A stretch of 64,000 nt of DNA from JBHELB01 sp041859045 (GTDB lineage Bacteria; Hydrogenedentota; Hydrogenedentia; Hydrogenedentales; SLHB01): contig JBHELB010000030.1 in the NCBI GenBank assembly GCA_041859045.1, forward strand, positions 1 through 64,000, in the 5' to 3' direction. The translations under genes were made by a program, and so were the position numbers. The notes beneath the pieces were generated by a model. That model did no database searches and was not told the DNA's origin. It saw only the letters and a program-made list of their open reading frames with translations. This document shows positions 33,993 to 42,803 of this stretch, piece by piece (the first letter of the stretch is position 1; each line of letters begins with the position of its first letter).

Positions 33993-36788
33993 TTAGTCGC
34001 GCCGTTCGAAGGCCCCCGACCCCTTGAAATTCAGATTGAAGCGCCAATCCGGTTTCCAACAAAGCTGCGCGACACGATCCTTGGACTTGTCCGTGTCGTC
34101 GATGTTGAAGTTCATCCGGAAACCGCTCCAGGGCGCTCCCTGCATTTTTTCGATGTACGCGACGGGAATCGCGACTTCGAACCCGTAGCCCCCCTCCATC
34201 GACGCGCAGGCCGACTGCACGCCCTCGACGACTTCCGCGGGATCGGGGCTGACCATCGTCGCCAAGGTCTGTTCCGGGCTTAGGATGACCAGGATATTCT
34301 GCTTGTTTTCCGACAGTCCCGCGATAGTGTCCCGAATCTCCTTCGGGCGCGCGTCCAGGCGAAACTCCACGCCGTCCTGTTCCCATGTCGCGAGCTTGGC
34401 ACTCGTCAACACCTTATCGTCGAACACTCGTATCGCCACGTAGACGTACTCGTCCGTGTACTGCGCGCCGATTTGGAACCAGCAGTCCTCGGGGCCTGTC
34501 CACGCATCCGGGTTGCATCGGATTTGCTGCGGGTTCTTGCACTCGATCGGCAGCGCATCCCAATCGTCCAGTTTGCCGTCCACACGAATCGGCCCGCGCG
34601 CTTTGCTGCACGGATACGGCGGCTCCGAGATGTCCGTGCGGCAGGGCGGCACGATCGGGCCGTCTTCATATGCGCCATATGCCTTGGGATCGGGCAAGGT
34701 CTGCCGCGCGGCGTCTTTGTACAAACCGATGCGCTCAAACGGAATCGGCTCGAACCCAATCGCGGCCGCAGGCGCATCCGGCCGCAACCGGAAATCGCCG
34801 CCTTCGGCATTCATAAACCCCGGATCACCCTCAGCGAAGTTGTCTTTCAGCGTTAAGATGCCGTCGGTGACCAAGTACGGCGGGGCATCGATCCACGGGG
34901 CCGGGCCCATGCAGATGTTCCGCTCGATACGGTTACCCATCGGCTCCCTAGGGTGGTCCTTCAGCACGCTCGCCAGTGCAGGGTAACGCGTGCTGTACGG
35001 CGGTTTGTTGTAGGGAATGCCCTTCAATCGCGCCTTGACTATGTCGAAGCAGTGATCGCTTGTGCGGCACCGTGCGTCCATCAAGACCGCGGGCGCGCAG
35101 TCCACCACGACATTGTTTAGCATCGAATTGTCGCGCCCGCCCGCGATGAACACCGCGTTGGACGCCTTCCAAAACACATTCCCGACGACGTCCGCCGAAG
35201 AGAACATGTCATCCAGATACACCCCGTGGCGATCCCAATTGATGCCTAGGTGATGCACGAAGTTGTTTGCGATACGGTTTCCTCGCGTCGTCCAATCGCG
35301 TCCGCAGTAGATCGCGCCGCAGTCGCGCGTGTCGAGCACGACGTGGTGGATCTCGTTGAACTCGAACACATGATCGTTGCCGCGGAAGAGGATGGCCGAG
35401 TGCGGTGCGTGGTGAAGCAGGTTATGCGCCACGCGCACCCCGACCCCGCCCACATTGATGCCCGGCGTATACGTCGTGCGCACTTGGGCGAAGTTCCAGA
35501 TGTGATTGTTGACGATCTGGTGCCCGGACGGTTTCAGCGTCTGCCGATCGCCGCCCCACACGACGATTCCGTCCGCACCGAGATCGTGCATGTCGCAGGA
35601 CTGCACGGTGTTCTTCTCGCCGCCCGCGATGAACACGCCCACGCCATCGATGCCGACAAGGTCGCAGCCTTCCAGTAAGCAGCCGCTGCAGTCCGTCATC
35701 GCCACCGCTCCGCCGCCGGTGAACTCGCCAGCGTGGTTGGTGAGGAGAATCTGGTCGCCAGGGGTTTCCTCCATTTCAACCGCCCCGTCGCGGGTGTACG
35801 CGAAGGCCAGTCCCGAAATGACGAGGTTCTTAACATTCTTCATGTCGATAAGCGGCTGCTTCGTCAATCCCAGATAGGCCTCCTGAGAGGCTGAGTTTGC
35901 CGGCGGCCAGAAGTACAGCGTATGTGCCGCGCGATCGATGAAGTATTCGCCGGGCCGGTCCAATTCCTCCAAGACGTTGCATACGTAAAACCGGGTGCCC
36001 GACGCAACCCCGCGGCTTGTCTCGGGCGTCGCGGTCTCGATAAGTCGCTTTGCGGGGTCGATGGACGCAATTCGAACGCAGCAGTCCGCCCACTCAACGG
36101 AAAGATAACCCCAAACATACGCCTCGGAGGGATTCGCCCACGCGCGCGGAAAATCGCGGTCCATCACGATCTGCGTGCCGAATGCGCCGCCCGGCACGGC
36201 CGCCATTAAGGCGTATCCCTCGTTCGGCCAACGCGCCGGGGTCATGCGTGCGCCGCCGTAGAAGAATTCCAGCCCGGGATTGGGTGTTGGACGCCCGTGG
36301 TAGGTGCGATCACCGTAGTCGTTGATACCGAGGTTGCTTAGGTCGGCGCGGACTACGTTCGGTTGCGCCGCAGTCTGAATGCGTTGCAGGATCGCCGTGT
36401 CCGTCACGGGACTGAACGGCCCGACGGCCTTGCCGCCGAGCAGGCGCGGGCGTTCGCCGGAGTACGCCGTGTAACGAATCGCCGCGCCGTCCGGAGCGCT
36501 GTCCTGGGCCTCCAACGCGAATGACGAATCCCGATAGTAGTCGCCGCCGCGAAGGAAGACCGTGGCGCCCTCGGTCGGAAGTGTACCTGCCTTTTGAGCC
36601 GCGCGGATGGCGTCGCGGGCGCGCTCCAAGGTCGCGAAGGGACCATCCGTGCGTGCATCGTTCGGCGTCGCGAGCGTCCCCGACCAGGAGTCGTTGCCTG
36701 CTGTTGAAACGTACAGCGAGAGAGGTTCCGCCGTCGCTACGCCACACACCACAAAACACACTCCAGCAAGCACGCTCAGCAATCGCAT
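33993..36788 (-). CDS. Secreted parallel beta-helix protein with C-terminal CBM9-like domain
   Basis: 931 residues. Signal peptide (1-22, ending GVATA). The first segment LYVSTAGNDSWSGTLATPN...GPFATLERARDAIRAAQ is the usual start of secreted right-handed beta-helix (pectate-lyase-like) proteins. Helix repeats follow to about residue 600 (NLVISGLAF; CLLEGCDLVGIDGVGVFI; NTVQSCDMHDLGADGIVVWGG; HVFEFNEIHHV). The last 190 residues (IRVDGKLDDWDALPI ... VYVAIRVFDDKVL ... GFEVAIPVAYI) match CBM9-type sugar-binding domains. It likely binds or cuts a polysaccharide outside the cell. GGGGAG site before ATG. It follows purQ by 40 bases. Confidence 0.85.
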   Translation of the reverse strand: MRLLSVLAGVCFVVCGVATAEPLSLYVSTAGNDSWSGTLATPNDARTDGPFATLERARDAIRAAQKAGTLPTEGATVFLRGGDYYRDSSFALEAQDSAPDGAAIRYTAYSGERPRLLGGKAVGPFSPVTDTAILQRIQTAAQPNVVRADLSNLGINDYGDRTYHGRPTPNPGLEFFYGGARMTPARWPNEGYALMAAVPGGAFGTQIVMDRDFPRAWANPSEAYVWGYLSVEWADCCVRIASIDPAKRLIETATPETSRGVASGTRFYVCNVLEELDRPGEYFIDRAAHTLYFWPPANSASQEAYLGLTKQPLIDMKNVKNLVISGLAFAYTRDGAVEMEETPGDQILLTNHAGEFTGGGAVAMTDCSGCLLEGCDLVGIDGVGVFIAGGEKNTVQSCDMHDLGADGIVVWGGDRQTLKPSGHQIVNNHIWNFAQVRTTYTPGINVGGVGVRVAHNLLHHAPHSAILFRGNDHVFEFNEIHHVVLDTRDCGAIYCGRDWTTRGNRIANNFVHHLGINWDRHGVYLDDMFSSADVVGNVFWKASNAVFIAGGRDNSMLNNVVVDCAPAVLMDARCRTSDHCFDIVKARLKGIPYNKPPYSTRYPALASVLKDHPREPMGNRIERNICMGPAPWIDAPPYLVTDGILTLKDNFAEGDPGFMNAEGGDFRLRPDAPAAAIGFEPIPFERIGLYKDAARQTLPDPKAYGAYEDGPIVPPCRTDISEPPYPCSKARGPIRVDGKLDDWDALPIECKNPQQIRCNPDAWTGPEDCWFQIGAQYTDEYVYVAIRVFDDKVLTSAKLATWEQDGVEFRLDARPKEIRDTIAGLSENKQNILVILSPEQTLATMVSPDPAEVVEGVQSACASMEGGYGFEVAIPVAYIEKMQGAPWSGFRMNFNIDDTDKSKDRVAQLCWKPDWRFNLNFKGSGAFERRD

Positions 36789-36828
36789 GGACACTCCCCT
36801 CATTCAGTGGTCGGAGGTTACGGACTCC

Positions 36829-37617
36829 TTACAGTTCTTTTTCGACGAACTCAATCGCGTTCCGGAAAATGCGCTGTCCCGCGCCTTCCTCAGGCAGGTC
36901 GTCGCGGCGGGTCCATTCCGGGTGATTCGTGCGGTCCAGAAACGCCTCCGGATGCGGCATCAGACCAAACACGCGTCCCGTTGGATCGCACAGTCCCGCC
37001 ACGTCATCCACCGAACCGTTGGGATTTGCCGGGTACGCGCCATTGGCGGGAGCGCCGTCGCGGGTGATGTAGCGAAAGGCGATCAGATTACCCGTATGCA
37101 CACGAGTCCGCGTCGCTTCGTCCGCGGGGATAAATTTTCCTTCGCCGTGCCGCACCGGCAGGTCGATTGCCTCGATGCCGCGCGTCCACACGCACGGACT
37201 CGCCGGGTTCGCCGCAAGCCGCACCCAACGATCCTCGAATCGCCCCGAATCGTTGTGCGTCAGCGTTACATCCTGTCGAAATTCGCCCTCACACATCGGC
37301 AGTGCGCCCATCTTGACCAGAACCTGGAAGCCGTTGCAGATACCGATCATCAGTTTGCCGGCCGCCAAGAAATTCCGTAGGGGCTCGCCCAGCGTATAAC
37401 GCAGACGGTTCGCCAGAATCTTGCCCGAAGCCACATCGTCGCCAAACGAAAATCCGCCCGGCACCGCCAAAATATGGAACCGCTCGAGCCGCGTAGGTTC
37501 GGCGATCAGATCGTTGAGATGGACGCGTTCCGCCTCGGCCCCTGCCCGCTCGAACGCCACCGCGGTTTCCGCGTCGCAATTGATGCCAAACCCCGCCAAT
37601 ACCAGTGTGCGAACCAT
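36829..37617 (-). CDS. purQ: Phosphoribosylformylglycinamidine synthase, glutaminase subunit PurQ
   Basis: 262 residues. Supplies ammonia from glutamine for the fourth step of purine synthesis, working with PurL and usually PurS. Class I glutaminase motifs: AVPGGFSFGDDVASG, nucleophile Cys in IGICNGFQVL, and the His/Glu pair in GLMPHPEAF. About 30 residues longer than small-type PurQ because of an insert around residues 125-200. The start MVRTLVLAG is chosen by homology; an extended frame upstream is not supported. It is isolated from other pur genes here. Confidence 0.95.
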   Translation of the reverse strand: MVRTLVLAGFGINCDAETAVAFERAGAEAERVHLNDLIAEPTRLERFHILAVPGGFSFGDDVASGKILANRLRYTLGEPLRNFLAAGKLMIGICNGFQVLVKMGALPMCEGEFRQDVTLTHNDSGRFEDRWVRLAANPASPCVWTRGIEAIDLPVRHGEGKFIPADEATRTRVHTGNLIAFRYITRDGAPANGAYPANPNGSVDDVAGLCDPTGRVFGLMPHPEAFLDRTNHPEWTRRDDLPEEGAGQRIFRNAIEFVEKEL

Positions 37618-37788
37618 CGCTATACCGCGCCTTTCTTGCTTTGAAATAGAAGGCGCAAGTATAGCCGAAGCGCGGGGAAGAATGCATCCCGCCGGAGGGC
37701 CACATTCGCATACTAAGTGCAACACGGGGAGTCTGTTTGGGAAAAGGAAGACGGCATCGAGATTTCCAGAAGCCTTAACAGAAGTCAA

Positions 37789-37864
37789 TGGTGGGCCTGG
37801 TAGGGGTCGAACCTACGACCAAGTGATTATGAGTCACCTGCTCTAACCACTGAGCTACAGGCCC
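37789..37864 (-). tRNA. ileX: tRNA-Ile2 (CAU anticodon, lysidine type)
   Basis: 76 bases including an encoded CCA. Seven-pair acceptor stem GGGCCTG/CAGGCCC, D-arm GCTC AGTGGTTA GAGC, anticodon stem GGTGA/TCACT around loop CTCATAA (anticodon CAT), and T-arm GTAGG TTCGACC CCTAC. G1:C72 rules out the initiator. The body, with AGCTCAGTGGTTAGAGCAGG and ACTCATAATC, matches E. coli ileX/ileY rather than elongator tRNA-Met, so C34 is predicted to be changed to lysidine by TilS to read AUA. Confidence 0.9.
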
Positions 37865-37874
37865 ACGGGGTGCG

Positions 37875-37905
37875 GTTGCGTCGGCGCGCGGTACGCCGAC
37901 GCAAC
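37875..37905. terminator. GC-rich hairpin between rpoD and tRNA
   Basis: Perfect 12-base stem GTTGCGTCGGCG (37875-37886) / CGCCGACGCAAC (37894-37905), 7-base loop. No T-run follows on either strand, so it may be a transcript-processing or attenuating hairpin rather than an intrinsic terminator. Confidence 0.4.
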
Positions 37906-37920
37906 ATACGGGAAACGCTA

Positions 37921-37986
37921 ACGCATTTCAAAAATGGCGTAGCCGTTTCTTCTTGGCTAAACACTCGCCATTTTTGAAAATGCGTA
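37921..37986. repeat. Long imperfect inverted repeat downstream of rpoD
   Basis: ACGCATTTCAAAAATGGCG (37921-37939) pairs with CGCCATTTTTGAAAATGCGT (37967-37986) with one bulged base; an inner TAGCC/GGCTA pair extends the hairpin. It lies 33 bases after the rpoD stop (minus strand), so it could end the dnaG-rpoD transcript, protect its 3' end, or be a small repeat element. Confidence 0.55.
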
Positions 37987-38018
37987 ACGCCAGGTGGCTA
38001 CACTCTTTCTCAATACGC

Positions 38019-39779
38019 CTACCCGAGGTTCCAGTCGAGGAACGGCTTGAGTTCGCGGGCGCGGGTGGGATGGCGCATCTTGCGAAGGGCCTTGGCCTCG
38101 ATCTGGCGGACGCGTTCGCGGGTGACGTTGAACACGCTGCCGACTTCTTCAAGGGTGCGGGGGTAGCCGTCGCCCAGGCCGAAGCGCAGGCGCAGTACTT
38201 TTTCCTCGCGTTCGGTGAGCGTACCAAGCACGTCGTCGAGGCGTTCCTGGAACACGCTGAACGCGGTGGCGTTTGCCGGAGATTCCGCGCTCTTGTCCTC
38301 GATGAAGTCGCCGAAATTGCTGTCGCCGTCGTCGCCCACGGGGGTTTCGAGGCTGATGGCTTCCTGCGCGATCTTGAGGATGCCGCGGACCTTGTCGGCG
38401 GACATCTGCATCTCGGCGGCGATTTCTTCGGCGCTGGGTTCGCGGCCAAGCTCTTGGATGAGGCGGCGGCTGGTGCGCACGAGTTTGTTGATCGATTCGA
38501 TCATGTGCACGGGGATGCGGATCGTGCGCGCCTGGTCGGCGATGGACCGCGTGATGGCCTGTCGAATCCACCAGGTGGCGTACGTGCTGAATTTGTAGCC
38601 GCGCTGATACTCGAACTTGTCCACGGCCTTCATCAAACCGATGTTGCCTTCCTGGATGAGGTCGAGGAAGGACATGCCACGGTTGGTGTATTTTTTGCCG
38701 ATGCTGACCACGAGGCGCAGGTTGGCTTCGACGAGTTCCATCTTGGCGCGGTAGATCTTTTCCTCTTTCGCGCGGATGGTGTCGATGAGTTCGTTGATCT
38801 GATCGCCGTTGAGTCGCGCGTCGGTTTCGATCTGGTCGATTTTGCGCTGCGCCAGCAGCAGGCGGCGCTCCGCGTCGAAGAGCAGGTCGCGGTCGACGCC
38901 GTATTTTTGCGCGGCGGCGGCGCTACGACGGATTTGCACGGCCATCTCGCGCGCTTCTTCGGAGGTGAATCCGATCTCGCGTTCCACGCGGTCGATTTCG
39001 TCGCGTGCGGCGGCGATGCGGCGTTTGAGGCTCTTGATCTTGCGCGCGATCTTGAGAATTTCTTTCGGTTTGAGCAAGAACATGCGGACGATGGCTGCCT
39101 GCATCTCGCGCAGTTCGTCGATACGCGATTCGATGTTGACGCGGCTCTTGTCGGACAAGGCGCTCCGGCGGCGGCGCTTCTCTTGCGCTTCGATCTGGGC
39201 CTCGCACCCGCCCATCTGACCCATCAGCGTCGGCAGTTGCTTGATGAACGCCTCCTGCTCCTTTGGGTCTTCGATGTCCGATACCTGCACCAAACTCAGC
39301 CGCCCGGCCATGATGCGCGCCGCGAGCATCTGAATCTCTTTGAAGGTGTAGGGGGTGTGAAGCAGGACGTCGGTCAGTTCAAACTCGGCCGCCTCGATGC
39401 GCTTGGCGATCGCGACTTCCTGATCTTTGGTGAGCAGCGGCACACGGCCCATTTCGCGCAGGTACATGCGCACCGGGTCGTCGGCGCGTTCGAGGCGCGA
39501 CTGCACGGTATCGCGGCGCGTTTCGGTTTTCTTGGCCTGCTTTTCCTTCTGCTGGTTGGCTTCTTGCGTCTCGGCGTCCACCCGCAGATCATCGACGATG
39601 TCGATGTCCATGCCGCTGAGCATGACCATCAACTCGTCCATGTCCTCCGAGCTGGCATCCTCCGGCAGCAGGTCCAGCAGGTCGTCGTAGGTCAGTTTGC
39701 CCTTCTCCTTGGCGAGTTCCAGGGCCTTGTTTTTCCGGGCTTCGGTCGCCTTCGAGGGCTTTTTCGTGCTTGTGGCCAT
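38019..39779 (-). CDS. rpoD: Primary sigma factor RpoD (sigma-70)
   Basis: 586 residues. Region 1.1-like acidic N-terminus (1-100), region 1.2 ([30 protein letters not shown]), a long non-conserved region (about 150-330), region 2 ([55 protein letters not shown]), region 3 and region 4 ([45 protein letters not shown]). All hallmarks of the housekeeping sigma. It directs RNA polymerase to the -35/-10 promoters noted in this window. It follows dnaG by 42 bases, the classic macromolecular synthesis arrangement without rpsU. Confidence 0.97.
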   Translation of the reverse strand: MATSTKKPSKATEARKNKALELAKEKGKLTYDDLLDLLPEDASSEDMDELMVMLSGMDIDIVDDLRVDAETQEANQQKEKQAKKTETRRDTVQSRLERADDPVRMYLREMGRVPLLTKDQEVAIAKRIEAAEFELTDVLLHTPYTFKEIQMLAARIMAGRLSLVQVSDIEDPKEQEAFIKQLPTLMGQMGGCEAQIEAQEKRRRRSALSDKSRVNIESRIDELREMQAAIVRMFLLKPKEILKIARKIKSLKRRIAAARDEIDRVEREIGFTSEEAREMAVQIRRSAAAAQKYGVDRDLLFDAERRLLLAQRKIDQIETDARLNGDQINELIDTIRAKEEKIYRAKMELVEANLRLVVSIGKKYTNRGMSFLDLIQEGNIGLMKAVDKFEYQRGYKFSTYATWWIRQAITRSIADQARTIRIPVHMIESINKLVRTSRRLIQELGREPSAEEIAAEMQMSADKVRGILKIAQEAISLETPVGDDGDSNFGDFIEDKSAESPANATAFSVFQERLDDVLGTLTEREEKVLRLRFGLGDGYPRTLEEVGSVFNVTRERVRQIEAKALRKMRHPTRARELKPFLDWNLG

Positions 39780-39821
39780 TCGAGGTCACTCCATCTCTCT
39801 GTCAATGTCTTCAGTCCGGCG

Positions 39822-41585
39822 TCACTGCGCGCCGGCCCGTTCCATTTCCCTGCGGACGCGCATCTGTTCCATCAGAAGCGCATTCCGCCGCGCCGTGTCC
39901 TGGGCGCGTTCTGCCTCCCGCATTTCATCCTGTATCCGCAACGCTTCTCGGCGCAAGGCTTCCTTCCGCAGCGCCGTGAGCCGTTTTTCCACCAGTCGTA
40001 CCGTTTGGGGCGTAAAATCCGCTGCCGTTGCCGCGGCGGCACTGAGCAACTGCCGCGCCTCCTCGGATTCCAGGTGTTGGGCAGAGTCCGGGCCGATGCC
40101 GCCGAATAGTTCTCCCAATACCTCGGTCAACGACCCCGGTTCCAAGTCTACGCCGCGCAACGTTTCACGGCTTTGCTCCAGAAGCTCTGGGTGTGCCATC
40201 AGCGCCGCGGCGAACTGGACGTCATCGGCGCTGTACCGGATAGCCGAGGTTCTCTCTGTCATCGTTGCGCCTGCGGCGGCGCTGCGGTCCCGGTCAAGCA
40301 CCCGCTTCATAAATTCACTGCGCAATGCCCATTCGCTCAGCCCAAGTTCCCGGGCAATTCTCTTCAAATATTGCTCGCGTCGAAGCTCATCGGTGACGCC
40401 GAGCAGAATCTCAAACAGTTCCCGGGCGACTTCCGTGCGCCCTTCGATGCTGGTCAGGCGCGTCTCGTTGGCTCGCGCGTAAAACGTCACGAAATCGAAC
40501 GCCTCCGCGACCCGCTCCCGGAACGCTTCTCCGCCCTGGGCCAGGATGAAGTCATCCGGGTCCATACCATCGGGCAGAGTGAGCGCCCGCACCACCAAGC
40601 CCGCTGCCGTGAGTACGCCCACGCCCCGCAGCGCCGCGCGGATCCCCGCCGCGTCGCCGTCGTAGACCACCACGACCTCGGGAACGTAGCGGTGAATGAG
40701 CGCCGCCTGCTCGCTGGTGAGCGCGGTGCCGCAACTGGCGACCACATTTGTTACTCCTGCATCGACACAACGCAGCAGATCGAAATATCCTTCCACCAGG
40801 ATCGCCAGCTTGCTCTGGCGCATGGCGTCGCGCGCCTGGTACAGACCGTAGAGCGTGCGGCCTTTCTTATATATGGGGCTCTCGGGGGTGTTGATGTACT
40901 TGGCCGGACTCTTGCCGCTCAGGTCGCGTCCGCCAAAGGCCACCACATTGCCCGCGACGTCCCGTATAGGAAACATCAGACGGTCCCGAAAAAAGTCGTA
41001 ATTGCTTCCACGGTCTCCGCGTCGCGTAAATCCAGCGATCTCAGTGATTTCCTGCGAGTGCCCCGCTTTTCGGGCCGCGTCCAGGAAAGCCGTCCTCATC
41101 TCTCCGGCATAGCCAATTCCAAACGTGCGCTCCGTCTCCGGTCTGAGGGCGCGCCCGTGCAAATAGCGCCGTCCCGGACCTCCTCGCAACGCGTCTTCGA
41201 GTTGCTCGCGGAAAAAAGACGCCGCGAACCGGTTCAGATCGAGCAGTTGCTGGCGCTGGCCTTCCTCTCGATTCTCCGCCGCCGTGGCGGCCGGCAACCG
41301 CACCCCGCCCCGGTCGGCCAGGCGGCGGAGCGCCTCGCCGAAGGGCAGGTTCTCGTGTTTCATCAGAAAACCGAGCGCATCCCCGCCGCTGCCGCATCCG
41401 AAGCAATGAAACATCTGCCGGTCCTGGCTGACGGTGAACGAGGGGGTTTTCTCGCTATGAAACGGACACAGCGCCTTATATCGACCAGCCCCTGAAGGCT
41501 TGAGATCGAGATAGGCGCCGATAATGTCCACGATGTCGTTAGAAGCGAGCACTTCCGTGACGATCTCTCGGGAGTACCTGGCCAA
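39822..41585 (-). CDS. dnaG: DNA primase DnaG
   Basis: 587 residues. CHC2 zinc-binding domain (CPFHSEKTPSF and CFGCGSGGDA, about residues 40-65), then the Toprim catalytic core (VEGYFDLLRCVDAGVTNVVASCGTALTSEQ; VVVYDGDAAG with the metal Asp residues) and a C-terminal helicase-binding region. It makes RNA primers at the replication fork. The predicted start is TTG at 41585, with GGAAAGGA about 20 bases before it, so the start is not certain. Own promoter at 41757-41785. Confidence 0.96.
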   Translation of the reverse strand: MARYSREIVTEVLASNDIVDIIGAYLDLKPSGAGRYKALCPFHSEKTPSFTVSQDRQMFHCFGCGSGGDALGFLMKHENLPFGEALRRLADRGGVRLPAATAAENREEGQRQQLLDLNRFAASFFREQLEDALRGGPGRRYLHGRALRPETERTFGIGYAGEMRTAFLDAARKAGHSQEITEIAGFTRRGDRGSNYDFFRDRLMFPIRDVAGNVVAFGGRDLSGKSPAKYINTPESPIYKKGRTLYGLYQARDAMRQSKLAILVEGYFDLLRCVDAGVTNVVASCGTALTSEQAALIHRYVPEVVVVYDGDAAGIRAALRGVGVLTAAGLVVRALTLPDGMDPDDFILAQGGEAFRERVAEAFDFVTFYARANETRLTSIEGRTEVARELFEILLGVTDELRREQYLKRIARELGLSEWALRSEFMKRVLDRDRSAAAGATMTERTSAIRYSADDVQFAAALMAHPELLEQSRETLRGVDLEPGSLTEVLGELFGGIGPDSAQHLESEEARQLLSAAAATAADFTPQTVRLVEKRLTALRKEALRREALRIQDEMREAERAQDTARRNALLMEQMRVRREMERAGAQ

Positions 41586-41756
41586 GGGACCTGTTACGTC
41601 CTTTCCGCCCGGACGTGCCGCAGCGCGCCGTTCCGGGGTGCCAAATAGGGTAACATGCGCGTTGACAGAGAGTTACGTACCGACTGCTCTAAGGTTTTCT
41701 TCCAAAATTCAGCAGATAGAGACAGTACTAGCCACAATCCTGTCAACTTCGACGGA

Positions 41757-41785
41757 AGCATAGCACATGTCGCCCCGCGTGTCAA
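41757..41785 (-). promoter_or_regulatory. Sigma-70 promoter for dnaG-rpoD
   Basis: Minus strand TTGACA (41785-41780, perfect), 17-base spacer, TATGCT (41762-41757). Confidence 0.7.
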
Positions 41786-41843
41786 TAGGGGAGGGGCGAT
41801 TTTCCGGAGCATTGGCCGCTCGATCAGCGGAACGTCACCTGGC

Positions 41844-41872
41844 TTGACCTGGGGCGCGCGGGTGTCTAGGCT
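41844..41872 (+). promoter_or_regulatory. Sigma-70 promoter for rsmA
   Basis: TTGACC (41844-41849), 17-base spacer, TAGGCT (41867-41872). Leader about 50 bases to ATG 41931. Confidence 0.6.
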
Positions 41873-41930
41873 GGAGCCGAGGAGGCGGTGCTCCTTGGCG
41901 CGGGGAGCGGTTCCTCTAAGAAAGGCCTGT

Positions 41931-42803
41931 ATGAAGCTTCAGGACATGTGTCGGACCTACAACATTCACTTCAAGAAGACCTTGGGGCAGAATCTGCTGC
42001 TCGATGACAATATCAATCGGATCATGGTCAGCGCCGCCGAGTTGGGGCCCCAGGACGATGTGCTTGAGGTGGGGGCGGGACTTGGGGCGCTCACGAAGCA
42101 CTTAGTCGAGCACGCGGGGCGGGTGTTGTCTATCGAGATCGACCGGGCCTTCATGCCCTGCCTTGAAGACCAATTCCGCGACCAGGCGAATCTGAAGCTT
42201 TTCCGCGGGGATGTCCTGAACCACGTTCCGAGCAAACTGCTCGACGAGTACCTGCCGGGGTGGACCGACTACAAAATGGTCTCGAACGTGCCCTACTACA
42301 TTACTACACCGATTCTTTTTCATTTCTGGGAGGCCGCGGCCTCTCCCTCGGTCATGGTGGCTATGGTGCAAGACGAAGTCGGCCGCCGGATGTGCGCGGG
42401 CGTCGATTCGAGCGAATACGGCGCGTTGGCGATTGCGGCTCGATGGTACAGCGAAGTCGATATCGTGCACTGGGTCTCGCGGAACTGTTTTCGGCCTATG
42501 CCCCAGGTGGACAGTTGCGTCGTTCGCCTGCGCCGCCGCGCCACGCCGCTTTTCCCCGGGCTCGAACCGCGGTTTCTGATGAGCCTGGTGCGCGCCGCGT
42601 TTGCGCAGCGTCGAAAGACCCTGCGGAATTCGTTAACCAAGTCCGGGGCGTTTGGCGTGCCCCAGGAACTCGTGTTGAAAGCGTTCGAGACGTGCGAGAT
42701 CGACCCCCAACGCCGTCCGCAGACGTTGTCACTTGACGAGTTTGCCCAACTCGCGCTCGCGATACGTGCGGGGATGGCTCATGCGGAGGAGACATCGGCA
42801 TGA
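41931..42803 (+). CDS. rsmA: 16S rRNA dimethyladenosine transferase RsmA (KsgA)
   Basis: 290 residues. Dimethylates the two adjacent adenines in the 3' hairpin of 16S rRNA, a late check in small-subunit assembly. Motifs: FKKTLGQNLL, SAM site LEVGAGLGALTKHLVEH, acidic end IEIDRAF, catalytic MVSNVPYYITTPIL (NxPY), and the C-terminal LVRAAFAQRRKTLRNSL. AAAGG site before the ATG decides the start. It overlaps the following histidine kinase by 4 bases (ATGA). Confidence 0.96.
   Translation: MKLQDMCRTYNIHFKKTLGQNLLLDDNINRIMVSAAELGPQDDVLEVGAGLGALTKHLVEHAGRVLSIEIDRAFMPCLEDQFRDQANLKLFRGDVLNHVPSKLLDEYLPGWTDYKMVSNVPYYITTPILFHFWEAAASPSVMVAMVQDEVGRRMCAGVDSSEYGALAIAARWYSEVDIVHWVSRNCFRPMPQVDSCVVRLRRRATPLFPGLEPRFLMSLVRAAFAQRRKTLRNSLTKSGAFGVPQELVLKAFETCEIDPQRRPQTLSLDEFAQLALAIRAGMAHAEETSA

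Larger units (their letters stand above)
41586..41930. other. Divergent intergenic region, dnaG-rpoD / rsmA
   Basis: 345 bases without a supported gene. It holds the dnaG promoter (41757-41785, minus) and the rsmA promoter (41844-41872, plus); another TTGACA with a poor -10 lies at 41662-41690 (plus). The dnaG leader is about 165 bases. No RNA gene was recognised. Confidence 0.6.

Noticed and set aside
37953..40109. A 718-codon plus-strand open frame opposite rpoD and dnaG
   Set aside because: Antisense shadow of two certain genes; composition is skewed (Phe, His, Val) and no motif is seen.
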